A stretch of DNA of 64,000 bases from assembly GCA_045638265.1 (NCBI GenBank), contig JAZUBA010000023.1, positions 1-64,000 on the forward strand, given 5' to 3'. This DNA is from RGIG4140 sp045638265 (GTDB lineage Bacteria; Pseudomonadota; Alphaproteobacteria; CAAHEQ01; UBA3637). This document shows positions 1 through 8,779 of the stretch, piece by piece; positions within the stretch are counted from its first letter, which is position 1; the number at the start of each line of letters is the position of its first letter. Below the pieces are notes generated by a model. The model did no database searches. It had not been told where the DNA came from and was given only the letters and a program-made list of their open reading frames with translations. The position numbers were made by a program, and so were the translations under genes.

Positions 1-25
1 AATTAAAGGTACGTTAAATTGCAAC
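1..25 (+). promoter_or_regulatory. Palindromic operator-like motif M1 (distal, first module)
   Basis: AATTAAAGGTACG at 1-13 followed by TTAAATTGCAAC at 14-25 matches the right part of a 30-bp palindromic motif that recurs at 133, 218, 348, 25718, 25856, 43091, 60647 and 60783. Its left end is cut by the window edge. The family consensus is an inverted repeat with half-site GTTGCAATTAAAGGT. It lies about 137 bp from M2, the spacing seen in the other copies. The binding protein is unknown. Confidence 0.6.
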
Positions 26-132
26 ACTTTTTTTACATTTGTTGTATTTTTTTTGATTTTTATGATTAATAACTGTTGGCTTGTTTGTGATATTTCCCTG
101 TTTTCTCCTTTTTTCCTCTTGTGTGCGAAATC

Positions 133-160
133 GTTGCACATAAAGGTACCTTTAATTGCA
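133..160 (+). promoter_or_regulatory. Palindromic operator-like motif M2
   Basis: The motif runs GTTGCACATAAAGG at 133-146, then TACCTTTAATTGCA. The core TAAAGGTACCTTTA (141-154) is a perfect palindrome. By analogy with the proximal sites of the other prepilin-like genes its left part could act as a -35 (TTGCAC, 134-139), but the -10 position holds TGCATT, a poor match, so this copy may only bind the regulator. The block between M1 and M2, including gttggcttgtttgtgatatt, is conserved upstream of the genes at 24441 and 58775. Confidence 0.6.
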
Positions 161-217
161 TTTTGTTAGACAAAAAATCGCCATAAAAACAACATCCTCA
201 CAAAAAAAAGCAAAATC

Positions 218-247
218 GTTGCATATTAACCTCCCTTTAATTGCAAC
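218..247 (+). promoter_or_regulatory. Palindromic operator-like motif M3 (distal, second module)
   Basis: The outer half-sites GTTGCA (218-223) and TGCAAC (242-247) are complete, while the centre (TTAACCTCCCTTTAA) is less symmetric than in the other copies. With M4 130 bp downstream it forms a second distal/proximal pair, so this gene has two modules in tandem where the genes at 24441 and 58775 have one. Confidence 0.55.
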
Positions 248-347
248 ACTTTTTTTCAATTTATGCCATTTTTTTTAATTTGTGTTAGTTGGCAGATTTG
301 CAAGGCTTGGCTTAAAATGGCTTAATTCTCCCTATACCCCTGAAATC

Positions 348-377
348 GTTGCAATTAAAGGGACGTTTTGTTACAAT
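348..377 (+). promoter_or_regulatory. Promoter overlapping proximal palindrome M4
   Basis: -35 TTGCAA (349-354), a 17-base spacer and -10 TACAAT (372-377) form a good sigma70-type promoter. The same span is the degenerate 30-bp palindrome seen at the other genes, so a protein bound there would cover the -35 and spacer. Transcription would start near 384, giving a leader of about 27 bases with an AGGGG ribosome site at 400-404 before the ATG at 411. Confidence 0.65.
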
Positions 378-410
378 CATTTTATTCATATATTTAACTA
401 GGGGTAATAA

Positions 411-3104
411 ATGAAAAAATCTTTCAAAATAAACGAGTTAGGTCGTTCAATGGTTGAAATCTTGGGCGTTTTGGCCGTTATTGGTGTGTTATCATTCGGC
501 GGTATTCAAGGATATAAGTATGCCATGGACAAACATCGGGCAAACGATATTGTTCATTCTGTCAATATGCGTGCCACGGATATATGGCATTTATATCAAG
601 ACGGTGAAAAAGAATTACCCGATTCGCCTGAGGCTGATGCCTTTCCAGAGTATGGTGAAATGACGCAAACAGGGTTTGAAATTCTGGTAACTTCTCATCC
701 TCCTGTTGCATTTAGAACTTGGGTAAATGATGTACCCAGTGCTGTTTGTCAGAAAGTCTTACAGGAAAATTTAAATGATGCTATTCAAGGCTTAAAGTTT
801 GTACAAGTTGATAATGGTAGTGGATTAACGCGCTATACAGGAGATACCACTATCTGTGGTGAAAGCGGTACAATGAACCAAATGGTCTTTACGTCCTTTT
901 TAGATGAAGGTAGTGGAGCTGTCGGCGCACTTGTAAATCCCGACAATCCTGACCAAAAACTGGAACACTGTGTAGATAACGAAGATTGTGAATCGTGTTG
1001 TGGAACACCGCTTTGTGATGAAGATACAATGACGTGTTCAGATGGTTGTACATTATCGGGAAAAGTGTGTAATAATTCCAGTTGTGAATGTGTTGAATGT
1101 ATGGAAGATGACGATTGTCCGAGTGCCGGTCAAATTTGTGACCCTTCCGCCAATCAATGTGTGAGTGTACCTGAAAGCTGTGGAGAGGGAGAGCGATTCG
1201 GTAAGGAATATCGCGCCAAAAACGGTGCTTGTGTGCCATGTTCCTACATTAGCGAAGTATTGGTTATGAACTCTGATGAAAATGACGGCAAATTTCAAGT
1301 TGAAGTAGCGGGTGAGATAATTGAAGATAGCCGTAGTGGACAAGATATGTGTCGTGCTTGTAAAGATCCGACACACAGAGTTGAGGGAGCCGGTAGTGGA
1401 GCATCTAAACAAACCTATTGTGCAACGGGATGTATTATCGGTAACAGTTTTTTAAGTAAATCAAAGGGGTGTATTCGTTGTGATTCTATGACAGAAATTG
1501 AAATTGCCGACGAAGATCAGGCTCGGGCTCAATGTTTGGCGTGTCCGAATCGGATATGGTTTAAAGCAGATAATACATATAAATGTGTATTAAAAAGTTG
1601 TCCAAATGGTTATTTTAAAAATGGTGGCGTTTGCCGAAAATGTAAGTTAAATTCCAACGTGGATTGTTACGGAGGAAGTTGGCCTGCTTGTTTTGACTTC
1701 CATGCTGCACAATTTTGGAATAACTATTGGACAACATCAGCCGGTAGTATGAAATCTTCTTGGGCAGCAGAATGTAATCGTTGTGGTCGTGCATCCAATC
1801 CTGATTTACGGGAAGAACATGAAGTTGTAATTATCGGAGCACAACATTGGTGCCCTCGTAAATGTGCGGGTATTGCTGATGGATCACAATTCCAAAATCG
1901 TTATGGTACATGTTTTGACTGTACCACAGACGAATCCCCTGATCTTCGTTTAAATGAAAGTTCTAACTCTTATGTTGATGCCTCGTGTCGTAATTGTAAA
2001 ACAGCAAAACGTGAAATTGTAAATCACAAATGTGTCAAAGTCAATAATGATGCGTGTGAAGAAGGACAAGTCAAAGGAGCCGATTATAAATGTTACGATT
2101 GTGATTACAAAAGTGGCATTCCAATTGTGTCCGATGAAGCTTCCGGTTGTACTAAAAATTGTGGTGAGACACGCTTTGTTGATCCTGAAGCAAAATATTG
2201 CTCACCTAAATGTGCAGAAAATCAATTTATGAATTCAGCTGGCACTTGTATTGATTGTTCAAAAATCGGTAATGGTTATAATATTGGAAGTGGAAATCTT
2301 TCAACAGCTATACAAAATTATTGTAGAAAAGGTTGTGGAGAGGGTGTTAATCGATATTCATTTAATGGAACTTATGCATATTGTCTTCCAGAAAACTGTG
2401 GAGAAAACAGATTACATTGTAGCGTCTATCATTCGTGTTGTGCATGTCCAACAGGGATAACAGATTACACAACCCAAGAAGAATGTGAAGCTTGTGGTAA
2501 CCATATTTATATGGGTGCCGGAGCACGTTATTGTGCTAAATACAACCCTGGTGTGTCAGGTGTTTGCAATAATGACAGTCCGGATACAAGCAAATTCCCC
2601 AATTATCCGGCAGGTGAGGGAGTTTATTATCGGGATATAACCGGTATGTGTCGCAAATGTCAAGATTCCACAACAGCATATGAAGCAACCCAAGAAGAAT
2701 GTGATAGTTGTGGGGGAATTCGTCGTTTAGCCAATAAACAATGTGTTTATGGTGGATGTACGGACGGTGTTTCGTTTGTTACATCAACAGGCTGTAAAGG
2801 TTGTGATACAACAACCGTCAAAGTCAAAACACACAATTCAGCCGAAGCTAAACACTTATGTGAACAATGTAATCGCCGTGTTATGACAGTTCATTTAAGT
2901 GAAGAAACATATGAATCCTATTGTGTTCAAGAATGTGATGTTGAAGAATGGCAGGATATAGCAGGTGAATGTCATGCCGGTATTATGGATTCGTCAGATG
3001 GTAAAAATGAAATCGGTTCTGACAGTGTATCCATAAACAAATGTCATAACGCAGGACGGGTTGTTGAAGAAGAAAACAATCAATATTTCTGTATGCCGAA
3101 ATAA
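411..3104 (+). CDS. Prepilin-like Cys-rich surface protein
   Basis: 897 residues. The N-terminus has a short polar leader ending in Gly11, then RSMVEILGVLAVIGVLS, with Glu at +5 after the predicted cleavage: the type IV prepilin/pseudopilin signature recognised by prepilin peptidase. A hydrophobic helix spans about 14-33. A pilin-like globular part runs to about residue 180. The rest (about 185-897) is a long chain of Cys-rich units with many CxxC and CxxCxxC spacings, resembling furin/EGF-type repeats and probably disulfide-bonded outside the cell. This makes it far larger than an ordinary pilin. It is related at its N-terminus to the proteins at 24441, 26072, 52102 and 58775. An AGGGG ribosome site 6 bases upstream supports the start. 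The role is not known; surface adhesion or display is an inference. Confidence 0.8.
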   Translation: MKKSFKINELGRSMVEILGVLAVIGVLSFGGIQGYKYAMDKHRANDIVHSVNMRATDIWHLYQDGEKELPDSPEADAFPEYGEMTQTGFEILVTSHPPVAFRTWVNDVPSAVCQKVLQENLNDAIQGLKFVQVDNGSGLTRYTGDTTICGESGTMNQMVFTSFLDEGSGAVGALVNPDNPDQKLEHCVDNEDCESCCGTPLCDEDTMTCSDGCTLSGKVCNNSSCECVECMEDDDCPSAGQICDPSANQCVSVPESCGEGERFGKEYRAKNGACVPCSYISEVLVMNSDENDGKFQVEVAGEIIEDSRSGQDMCRACKDPTHRVEGAGSGASKQTYCATGCIIGNSFLSKSKGCIRCDSMTEIEIADEDQARAQCLACPNRIWFKADNTYKCVLKSCPNGYFKNGGVCRKCKLNSNVDCYGGSWPACFDFHAAQFWNNYWTTSAGSMKSSWAAECNRCGRASNPDLREEHEVVIIGAQHWCPRKCAGIADGSQFQNRYGTCFDCTTDESPDLRLNESSNSYVDASCRNCKTAKREIVNHKCVKVNNDACEEGQVKGADYKCYDCDYKSGIPIVSDEASGCTKNCGETRFVDPEAKYCSPKCAENQFMNSAGTCIDCSKIGNGYNIGSGNLSTAIQNYCRKGCGEGVNRYSFNGTYAYCLPENCGENRLHCSVYHSCCACPTGITDYTTQEECEACGNHIYMGAGARYCAKYNPGVSGVCNNDSPDTSKFPNYPAGEGVYYRDITGMCRKCQDSTTAYEATQEECDSCGGIRRLANKQCVYGGCTDGVSFVTSTGCKGCDTTTVKVKTHNSAEAKHLCEQCNRRVMTVHLSEETYESYCVQECDVEEWQDIAGECHAGIMDSSDGKNEIGSDSVSINKCHNAGRVVEEENNQYFCMPK

Positions 3105-3133
3105 GTTTATGATATATTATCTGGTGAAAAAAC

Positions 3134-3164
3134 AAAAAGGAATCTATTTAGGTTCCTTTTTTTT
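3134..3164 (+). terminator. Rho-independent terminator after the prepilin-like gene
   Basis: The stem AAGGAA/TTCCTT has a short loop (tctatttagg region) and is followed by eight T residues, 30 bases after the stop codon. Confidence 0.75.
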
Positions 3165-3247
3165 GAAAGATTATGCAGAACAAAGCAAATAAAAAGTATA
3201 TTTTTGTAAATTATTAATGTTTTCTTAAAAAAAAGGTTGTGTTTTTT

Positions 3248-3277
3248 TTGAATATCGTGTATGAGATAAAATACAAA
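3248..3277 (+). promoter_or_regulatory. Candidate promoter of the mre operon
   Basis: TTGAAT (3248-3253), an 18-base spacer and TACAAA (3272-3277) lie upstream of mreB. The match is moderate, but it is the best candidate in the gap after the preceding terminator. Confidence 0.4.
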
Positions 3278-3314
3278 TAAATGCAAATAACTTGATTAAT
3301 CGGAAAGGATTTTT

Positions 3315-4370
3315 ATGCTTAATACACAACGTTTGAAACAGTTGTTTAATGTGTTTTCATCAGATATGGCCATTGATTTAGGTACGGCCAACACATTGGT
3401 TTATGTGCATGGTAAAGGAATCGTTTTAAATGAGCCGTCTGTTGTTGCCATCGCAGAAAACAGAGGTAAAAAACAAGTCATTGCCGTTGGAAATGAGGCA
3501 AAACAAATGCTTGGCAGAACACCTGGTCAAATTCAGGCGATTCGTCCTTTGCGAGATGGGGTTATTGCCGATTTTGATGTTGCTGATGAAATGATTAAAC
3601 GTCTTATTTTTAAAGCTTTGGGTCATAGAACCATTACCCGCCCGATTATTGTTATTTGTGTTCCCTCCGGTTCAACCGCTGTAGAACGTCGTGCTATTCA
3701 GGATGCAGCCGATAATTCTCGTGCCAGACGTGTGTATTTAATTGAAGAACCAATGGCAGCCGCTATCGGCGCCGGTTTGCCCGTTCATGAACCCTCAGGC
3801 AGTATGATTGTTGATATCGGTGGTGGTACAACAGAAGTTGCCGTTATCAGTTTGGGTGGTATTGTTTATGCTCGTTCTATCCGAGTCGGTGGTGATAAAA
3901 TGGATGAAGCCATTATTTCTTATGTACGGCGGAATCATAATTTGTTGATTGGCGAAGCCAGTGCCGAACGAATTAAAAAAGCCATTGCTGCCGCATCAGC
4001 ACCGGAAGAAGGTGAAGGGTTATGTATTCCTGTCAAGGGACGTGATTTGTTAAATGGTGTGCCAAAAGAAATTAATGTAACGGAACGTCAAATTGCCGAA
4101 GCTTTATCTGAACCGGTTGCTCAAATTGTTGAAGCTGTTAAAACGGCTTTGGAGCAAATTGCACCAGAATTGGCAGCCGATATTGTTGATAAAGGTATTA
4201 TGTTGACAGGAGGCGGTGCCTTGTTGCGTCGTTTAGATGATGTTTTGCGTCGGGCAACGGGATTGCCTGTTTCAGTCGCCGAAAATGCGTTGCAATGTGT
4301 TGCTTTGGGTTGTGGTGAAGCCGTTGAACGTATCGGTAAATTTGAAAACGTTTTGACAAGTATGTATTAA
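3315..4370 (+). CDS. mreB: Rod-shape-determining actin homologue MreB
   Basis: 351 residues, the usual MreB length. It forms membrane-bound ATP-dependent filaments under the inner membrane that organise elongation of the peptidoglycan wall. The phosphate-1 segment DLGTANTLVYVHGKG lies near residue 21, the phosphate-2 segment VDIGGGTTEVAVISLGG near residue 165, and an adenosine-site GIMLTGGGALL near residue 295, all as in MreB/Hsp70/actin ATPases. An AAAGGA ribosome site precedes the ATG. It is the first gene of mreB-mreC-mreD-mrdA-mrdB, all tightly spaced on the same strand. Confidence 0.97.
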   Translation: MLNTQRLKQLFNVFSSDMAIDLGTANTLVYVHGKGIVLNEPSVVAIAENRGKKQVIAVGNEAKQMLGRTPGQIQAIRPLRDGVIADFDVADEMIKRLIFKALGHRTITRPIIVICVPSGSTAVERRAIQDAADNSRARRVYLIEEPMAAAIGAGLPVHEPSGSMIVDIGGGTTEVAVISLGGIVYARSIRVGGDKMDEAIISYVRRNHNLLIGEASAERIKKAIAAASAPEEGEGLCIPVKGRDLLNGVPKEINVTERQIAEALSEPVAQIVEAVKTALEQIAPELAADIVDKGIMLTGGGALLRRLDDVLRRATGLPVSVAENALQCVALGCGEAVERIGKFENVLTSMY

Positions 4371-4377
4371 GTAAACG

Positions 4378-5238
4378 ATGAATAACAAATTCTTCCGATT
4401 ACAACGATTAAAAGGTCGGTTAAAAAAATTGGTTGCGTTGCCGTTTTTGTTGGGAGGACTTGTTTTATCTGTTTTAACGGCTATGAATACGCCGTTTAGT
4501 GCTCAATTACGTGAACACATGACAACGTTAACCATTCCGATAACGACATTTTTATCGGCACCGGTGAATTATTTTAAAAAACTGTCTGCCGATATTTCGG
4601 ATTATATGAATGTCTATGAAGAAAATAAGCGATTAAGAGCCGAAAATGAAACGCTACGGGCTTGGCAACGGTTGGCGAGCAGTTTGGCATCTGATCAAAA
4701 AGAATTGGCTAAATTGTTGAATTATAAACCGGTTGCACAGGGACGGGAATATGTTGTACGTATTTTAACGGATTATAACAGTCCGTTTTCGCAATCTTTG
4801 ATTATTAAAGGCGGTAAAAATATTGGTGTACATAAAGGAGATGTACTCGTTTCCAATGAAGGTTTGTATGGATTTGTGCAAGAAGTCGGCAAACAAACAT
4901 CACGGGCATTAAAAATAACGGATTATTATTCACGTGTTCCTGTTTATGTGGGATTAAATCGTTATCCGGCCATTATGGTTGGCGATAATTCTCATACACC
5001 GAAAATTATGTCTTTGCCGGAAGAAAGTGTTGTCCATGTCGGTGATTATGTGATGACTTCAGGAACAGCCGGTGTTTATCCGTCGGGTATTCCTGTGGGT
5101 GTTGTTCAGTCGGTTGAAGGTGATGTCATTCGTGTATCATTGGCAGAAAAAGAACAAAATCCGGAGTTCGTACGGGTGATTGATTTTGGTTTGTCAGGGT
5201 TGATAGAACATGATTGTCAGGAGAATTTGGACAAATGA
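4378..5238 (+). CDS. mreC: Rod-shape-determining protein MreC
   Basis: 286 residues. It has a short cytoplasmic N-terminus, one membrane helix (about 18-38), a coiled coil (about 70-105, EENKRLRAENETLRAW) and the beta-rich periplasmic domain. MreC links MreB to the RodA/PBP2 synthase and activates PBP2. The gene starts 7 bases after mreB and its stop overlaps the mreD start in ATGA, suggesting translational coupling. Confidence 0.95.
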   Translation: MNNKFFRLQRLKGRLKKLVALPFLLGGLVLSVLTAMNTPFSAQLREHMTTLTIPITTFLSAPVNYFKKLSADISDYMNVYEENKRLRAENETLRAWQRLASSLASDQKELAKLLNYKPVAQGREYVVRILTDYNSPFSQSLIIKGGKNIGVHKGDVLVSNEGLYGFVQEVGKQTSRALKITDYYSRVPVYVGLNRYPAIMVGDNSHTPKIMSLPEESVVHVGDYVMTSGTAGVYPSGIPVGVVQSVEGDVIRVSLAEKEQNPEFVRVIDFGLSGLIEHDCQENLDK

Positions 5239-5738
5239 AACTTTCTCTTATCAAATTGCGTTTGTATCAAATTTTGCCGTTGTTAAGCATTATTGTTTTG
5301 ATTTTATTTGAAAACGTATCATTTAATCTGTTTGGATTTTCTCAATCGTATTTAACCAATGTCTATGCGTTTATTTTTTTCTTTGCCATATTTAATACGG
5401 CTGTGATTAATATTTTTACCATCTTCTTTTTAGGTATATTGACCGATATTTTGCTGATTTTTCCATTGGGATTATCTGTTTTTTTATATTGCTTTGTTTA
5501 TTTTATCGGACAATTTAATCAACGTTCATTGAGGAGGGGTTCGTTTAGAGCACAATGGATAATTTATTCTTTAACAATGCTGTTTGTGTTTTTATTTGGT
5601 TTGCTGTTTTTGAATTTGGTATACGGTCATATTCCGCATTTCTTTTATTTGCTGACGGAATTTTTGGTTCTCATCTGTTTTTATCCGATAATAGCCGTTT
5701 TTTGTGGTTGGATTAACCGTAAAATGGAGTTGTCATGA
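5235..5738 (+). CDS. mreD: Rod-shape-determining protein MreD
   Basis: 167 residues, an all-helical membrane protein with about five to six predicted membrane segments. It belongs to the elongasome and binds MreC. I place the start at the ATG that overlaps the mreC stop (AGGAG at 5219-5223 lies 11 bases upstream). A TTG 21 bases earlier in the same frame would place the ribosome site inside the gene and is less likely. The stop overlaps the mrdA start (ATGA). Sequence is poorly conserved in this family, so the call leans on size, hydrophobicity and position. Confidence 0.9.
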   Translation: MKLSLIKLRLYQILPLLSIIVLILFENVSFNLFGFSQSYLTNVYAFIFFFAIFNTAVINIFTIFFLGILTDILLIFPLGLSVFLYCFVYFIGQFNQRSLRRGSFRAQWIIYSLTMLFVFLFGLLFLNLVYGHIPHFFYLLTEFLVLICFYPIIAVFCGWINRKMELS

Positions 5739-7603
5739 GTTCGGCTTGGTGGAAGTATGAAAAAGAAAGAATGATTAGTCAACGGTTGTTTTGGCTGATT
5801 GTTTTTTTTGCCGTTCTGTTTATGGTTTTAATCGGTCGGATGTTTTATTTGCAGATTGTTAAAGGTGATGTTTATTTGGCAATGGCGGATAAAAACCGTA
5901 TTTCAACACGTTTGACTTTGCCGGCCCGGGGTTATATTTATGACCGAAACGGTGTGAAATTGGCAGAAAACCAAAAGACATTTCAGGCGGTTTTGTTTCG
6001 GGAAGAAACGGATGATTACAAAAAAACGTTAGATAATTTCAATAAAATCATTCCGTTAGATGAAGATGAAATAGAACGTATTTACAAAGAAATGAAACGG
6101 AAAAAAGCATTTATGCCTGTTCGGATTAAAAATAATCTCTCATTTGAAGAAATGGCATTGATTCAATTAAATGCACCGGATTTGAAAGGAATACAAACCG
6201 AAGAAGAAATAACCCGTTATTATCCGTTAAAAGAATATGCGGCTCATGCAGTCGGTTATGTTTCGTTTTTAACGGAAAAGGATATGGCACATGACAAAGA
6301 ATCTCCTTTGTTAGATTTGGTCGGTTATCGTATCGGACGTGTCGGGGTGGAAGAAGGTTGGGAAAATACGTTGCAGGGTACCCCCGGTATGCGTCAGACT
6401 GAAATTAATGCTTATGGTCGTTCTGTTCGTGTTTTGGAAGAAGAAAAACCGAAAAAAGGTCAAAATTTAACCTTAACCATTGATGCCGGATTACAAGAAT
6501 TTGCCGTTAAGGCGATGGGAGAAGAAAGCGGTTCGGTTATCGTGGTGGATATTCATACAGGGGAAATATTAACACTGGTTTCAACGCCGAGTTATGATAC
6601 AAACATTTTTACAAAACCAATTCCTAAAAAAATATGGGCGGATTTAATCGGCAATGAAAAACGTCCGTTGCAAAATAAAGCGATTAACGGCGTTTATTCC
6701 CCGGGTTCAATTTTTAAGTTAATTGTTGCTTTGGCCGGTTTGGAAAGCGGACATATTACAGCAGATAAAAAGGTGTTTTGTTCCGGTAAAACGCAAATCG
6801 GAAAACAATATTTCCATTGTTGGAGTCGTTGGGGACATGGTAAAGTGAATTTAGAAGAAGCATTAATGCACTCTTGCGATGTCTATTTTTACGAATTGGC
6901 ACAAGAAATCGGACCGGATAAAATTTTAGAAGTAACCCGTCGTTTAGGTTTTGGTGAAAAAGTCGGTTTGAATTTAACAGGTGAAAAGAGTGGGTTGGTT
7001 CCCTCCCGTCAATGGAAAAAAGAAAAATTAAAAGACAATTGGCGTGTTGGAGATACGTTGAATTTAAGTATCGGGCAAGGTTTTTTAAATGTTACGCCTA
7101 TTCAGATTGTTAAAGCCGTTGCTGAAATTGCAAACGGCGGGTATCCGATACAACCGCATTTGATTAAAGAGGATACAATCCCCAACATTCAAAATCAAAA
7201 ACCTTTGTTTAAAAAACATCATTTGAAATTAGTACATTCAGGGATGAATATGGTTGTTAATCATAAAAAAGGGACGGGTCATGCCTCCCAATTTGATTTG
7301 AACGGTCAAAAAATGGCAGGTAAAACAGCCAGTATTCAGGTTCGGCGTATTTCAATGAAAGAACGGGAAAGCGGTGTTTTATCACAAGACAAATTACCAT
7401 GGAAATATAGAGATCATGCGATGTTTGCTGCGTTTGCACCGGTTAATAACCCCCGTTACGCGATTATTGTTGCCGTTGAACATGGGGGAGGTGGATCTCG
7501 TACGGCTGCACCGATTGCCGGTCAGGTTTTAAAAGAAACATTGCGTTTGTATTCGCCAGAGGACAACAAAACATCAAAAACAATGATACAAAAGAGGGAT
7601 TAA
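5735..7603 (+). CDS. mrdA: Penicillin-binding protein 2 (elongation transpeptidase)
   Basis: 622 residues. It cross-links peptidoglycan in the side wall together with RodA. It has one N-terminal membrane anchor (about 17-38), a PBP dimerisation domain (ARGYIYDRNGVKLAEN) and a transpeptidase domain. The acylated Ser is in SPGSIFK and the second motif appears as HSCD, close to the SxN/SxD of PBP2. The third motif, normally KTG, reads KTA within MAGKTASIQVRR; the nucleotides (aaaacagcc) are unambiguous. The neighbouring VRRIS and RDHAMFAAFAP segments are typical of alphaproteobacterial PBP2, so the frame is right and the Gly-to-Ala change is real in this sequence. A GGAG ribosome site supports the start. 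Confidence 0.95.
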   Translation: MSSAWWKYEKERMISQRLFWLIVFFAVLFMVLIGRMFYLQIVKGDVYLAMADKNRISTRLTLPARGYIYDRNGVKLAENQKTFQAVLFREETDDYKKTLDNFNKIIPLDEDEIERIYKEMKRKKAFMPVRIKNNLSFEEMALIQLNAPDLKGIQTEEEITRYYPLKEYAAHAVGYVSFLTEKDMAHDKESPLLDLVGYRIGRVGVEEGWENTLQGTPGMRQTEINAYGRSVRVLEEEKPKKGQNLTLTIDAGLQEFAVKAMGEESGSVIVVDIHTGEILTLVSTPSYDTNIFTKPIPKKIWADLIGNEKRPLQNKAINGVYSPGSIFKLIVALAGLESGHITADKKVFCSGKTQIGKQYFHCWSRWGHGKVNLEEALMHSCDVYFYELAQEIGPDKILEVTRRLGFGEKVGLNLTGEKSGLVPSRQWKKEKLKDNWRVGDTLNLSIGQGFLNVTPIQIVKAVAEIANGGYPIQPHLIKEDTIPNIQNQKPLFKKHHLKLVHSGMNMVVNHKKGTGHASQFDLNGQKMAGKTASIQVRRISMKERESGVLSQDKLPWKYRDHAMFAAFAPVNNPRYAIIVAVEHGGGGSRTAAPIAGQVLKETLRLYSPEDNKTSKTMIQKRD

Positions 7604-8767
7604 ATGGGCTTTTTTGAACAACGTAACTGTTATTTGAAAAATTATAATTTAACGTTTGCCGAAAAGTTAAAGCGGATGAATTATAAATTTTTGTTTTTGG
7701 TTTGTGCCATTGTTTTTATCGGAATAGGTGTTTTGTATTCTGCCGGTAACGGTAATTGGCACCCATGGGCATATAAACAATTTTTACGGTTTTTATTGAG
7801 TTTAAGCGGATTGTTTGTGGTTGCGCTTATTCCGTTTCGTTTATGGATGAAGTATGCCTATTGGATTTATGGTTTGGGTGTTTTGTTATTAATCGGTGTT
7901 TCCTTGTTCGGTCATGTCGGGATGGGGGCTCAACGATGGCTCAATTTGGGATTTATGAATGTTCAACCCTCCGAAGTGATGAAAATTGCGCTTGTTTTGG
8001 CTTTGGCAAAATATTTTCACGGAGCAACGTTAAATGATGTTCGTTCTATTCGCTATATCATTCCGCCTCTTTGCTTAATGGGATTTCCTGTTGCGTTAAT
8101 TTTGGGACAGCCAGATTTGGGAACGGCATTAATGTTGGTTTTTGTAACCGGCGGACTGTTTTTTATTGTGGGTGTTCAGTGGTGGAAATTCTTGGCAGTA
8201 TTGGCAGGTGTTTCTTGCTCTGTTCCCATCTTGTGGACGTTTTTGCATGATTATCAAAAAAGGCGTGTTTTGACGTTTTTAAATCCAGAAGATGATCCGT
8301 TGGGTTCAGGTTATCATATTATGCAATCTAAAATCACCCTTGGTTCAGGTGGTTTGTTTGGTAAAGGGTTTATGGAAAGTACACAAAGCCGATTAAGTTT
8401 TTTACCCGAAAAGCAAACGGATTTTATTTTTACGGTCTTGTCGGAGGAATTTGGGTTTTTAGGGTCATCAGGTTTGATATTGCTTTATGCTCTTGTTATT
8501 TTATATGCATTTTATATCGGTTCCCGCTGTAATAATTTTTTTGGTAAACTTTTGACGTATGGTTTAACCATTAATTTCGCCTTATATGTTTTTATTAACA
8601 TCGGTATGGTGAGTGGTTTAATGCCTGTGGTAGGTGTTCCTTTGCCCTTGATTTCTTACGGCGGAACAGCTATGCTGACTTTGTTTTGCGGATTTGGATT
8701 GATTGAGTCTGTTTATATTAATCGTGAAATGGTTATTGGACGGAACGGTTCCATAGAAGATGAATAG
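7604..8767 (+). CDS. mrdB: Peptidoglycan glycosyltransferase RodA (SEDS family)
   Basis: 387 residues with about ten membrane helices. It polymerises lipid II into glycan strands for cell elongation, working with PBP2. Family hallmarks are GAQRWLNLG..NVQPSE, GQPDLGTAL, the loop RRVLTFLNPEDDPLGSGYH, and near the C-terminus GVPLPLISYGGTAM. The ATG follows the mrdA stop with no gap, so the two are probably coupled. It is the last gene of the elongasome set. Confidence 0.96.
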   Translation: MGFFEQRNCYLKNYNLTFAEKLKRMNYKFLFLVCAIVFIGIGVLYSAGNGNWHPWAYKQFLRFLLSLSGLFVVALIPFRLWMKYAYWIYGLGVLLLIGVSLFGHVGMGAQRWLNLGFMNVQPSEVMKIALVLALAKYFHGATLNDVRSIRYIIPPLCLMGFPVALILGQPDLGTALMLVFVTGGLFFIVGVQWWKFLAVLAGVSCSVPILWTFLHDYQKRRVLTFLNPEDDPLGSGYHIMQSKITLGSGGLFGKGFMESTQSRLSFLPEKQTDFIFTVLSEEFGFLGSSGLILLYALVILYAFYIGSRCNNFFGKLLTYGLTINFALYVFINIGMVSGLMPVVGVPLPLISYGGTAMLTLFCGFGLIESVYINREMVIGRNGSIEDE

Positions 8768-8779
8768 GATGACAGAAGA

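Noticed and set aside
133..160. Palindromes as terminal inverted repeats of a MITE
   Set aside because: Kept as a possibility but not preferred: the proximal copies contain a well-spaced promoter for the adjacent gene at three loci, no target-site duplication was seen, and no copies lie away from prepilin-like genes in this window.
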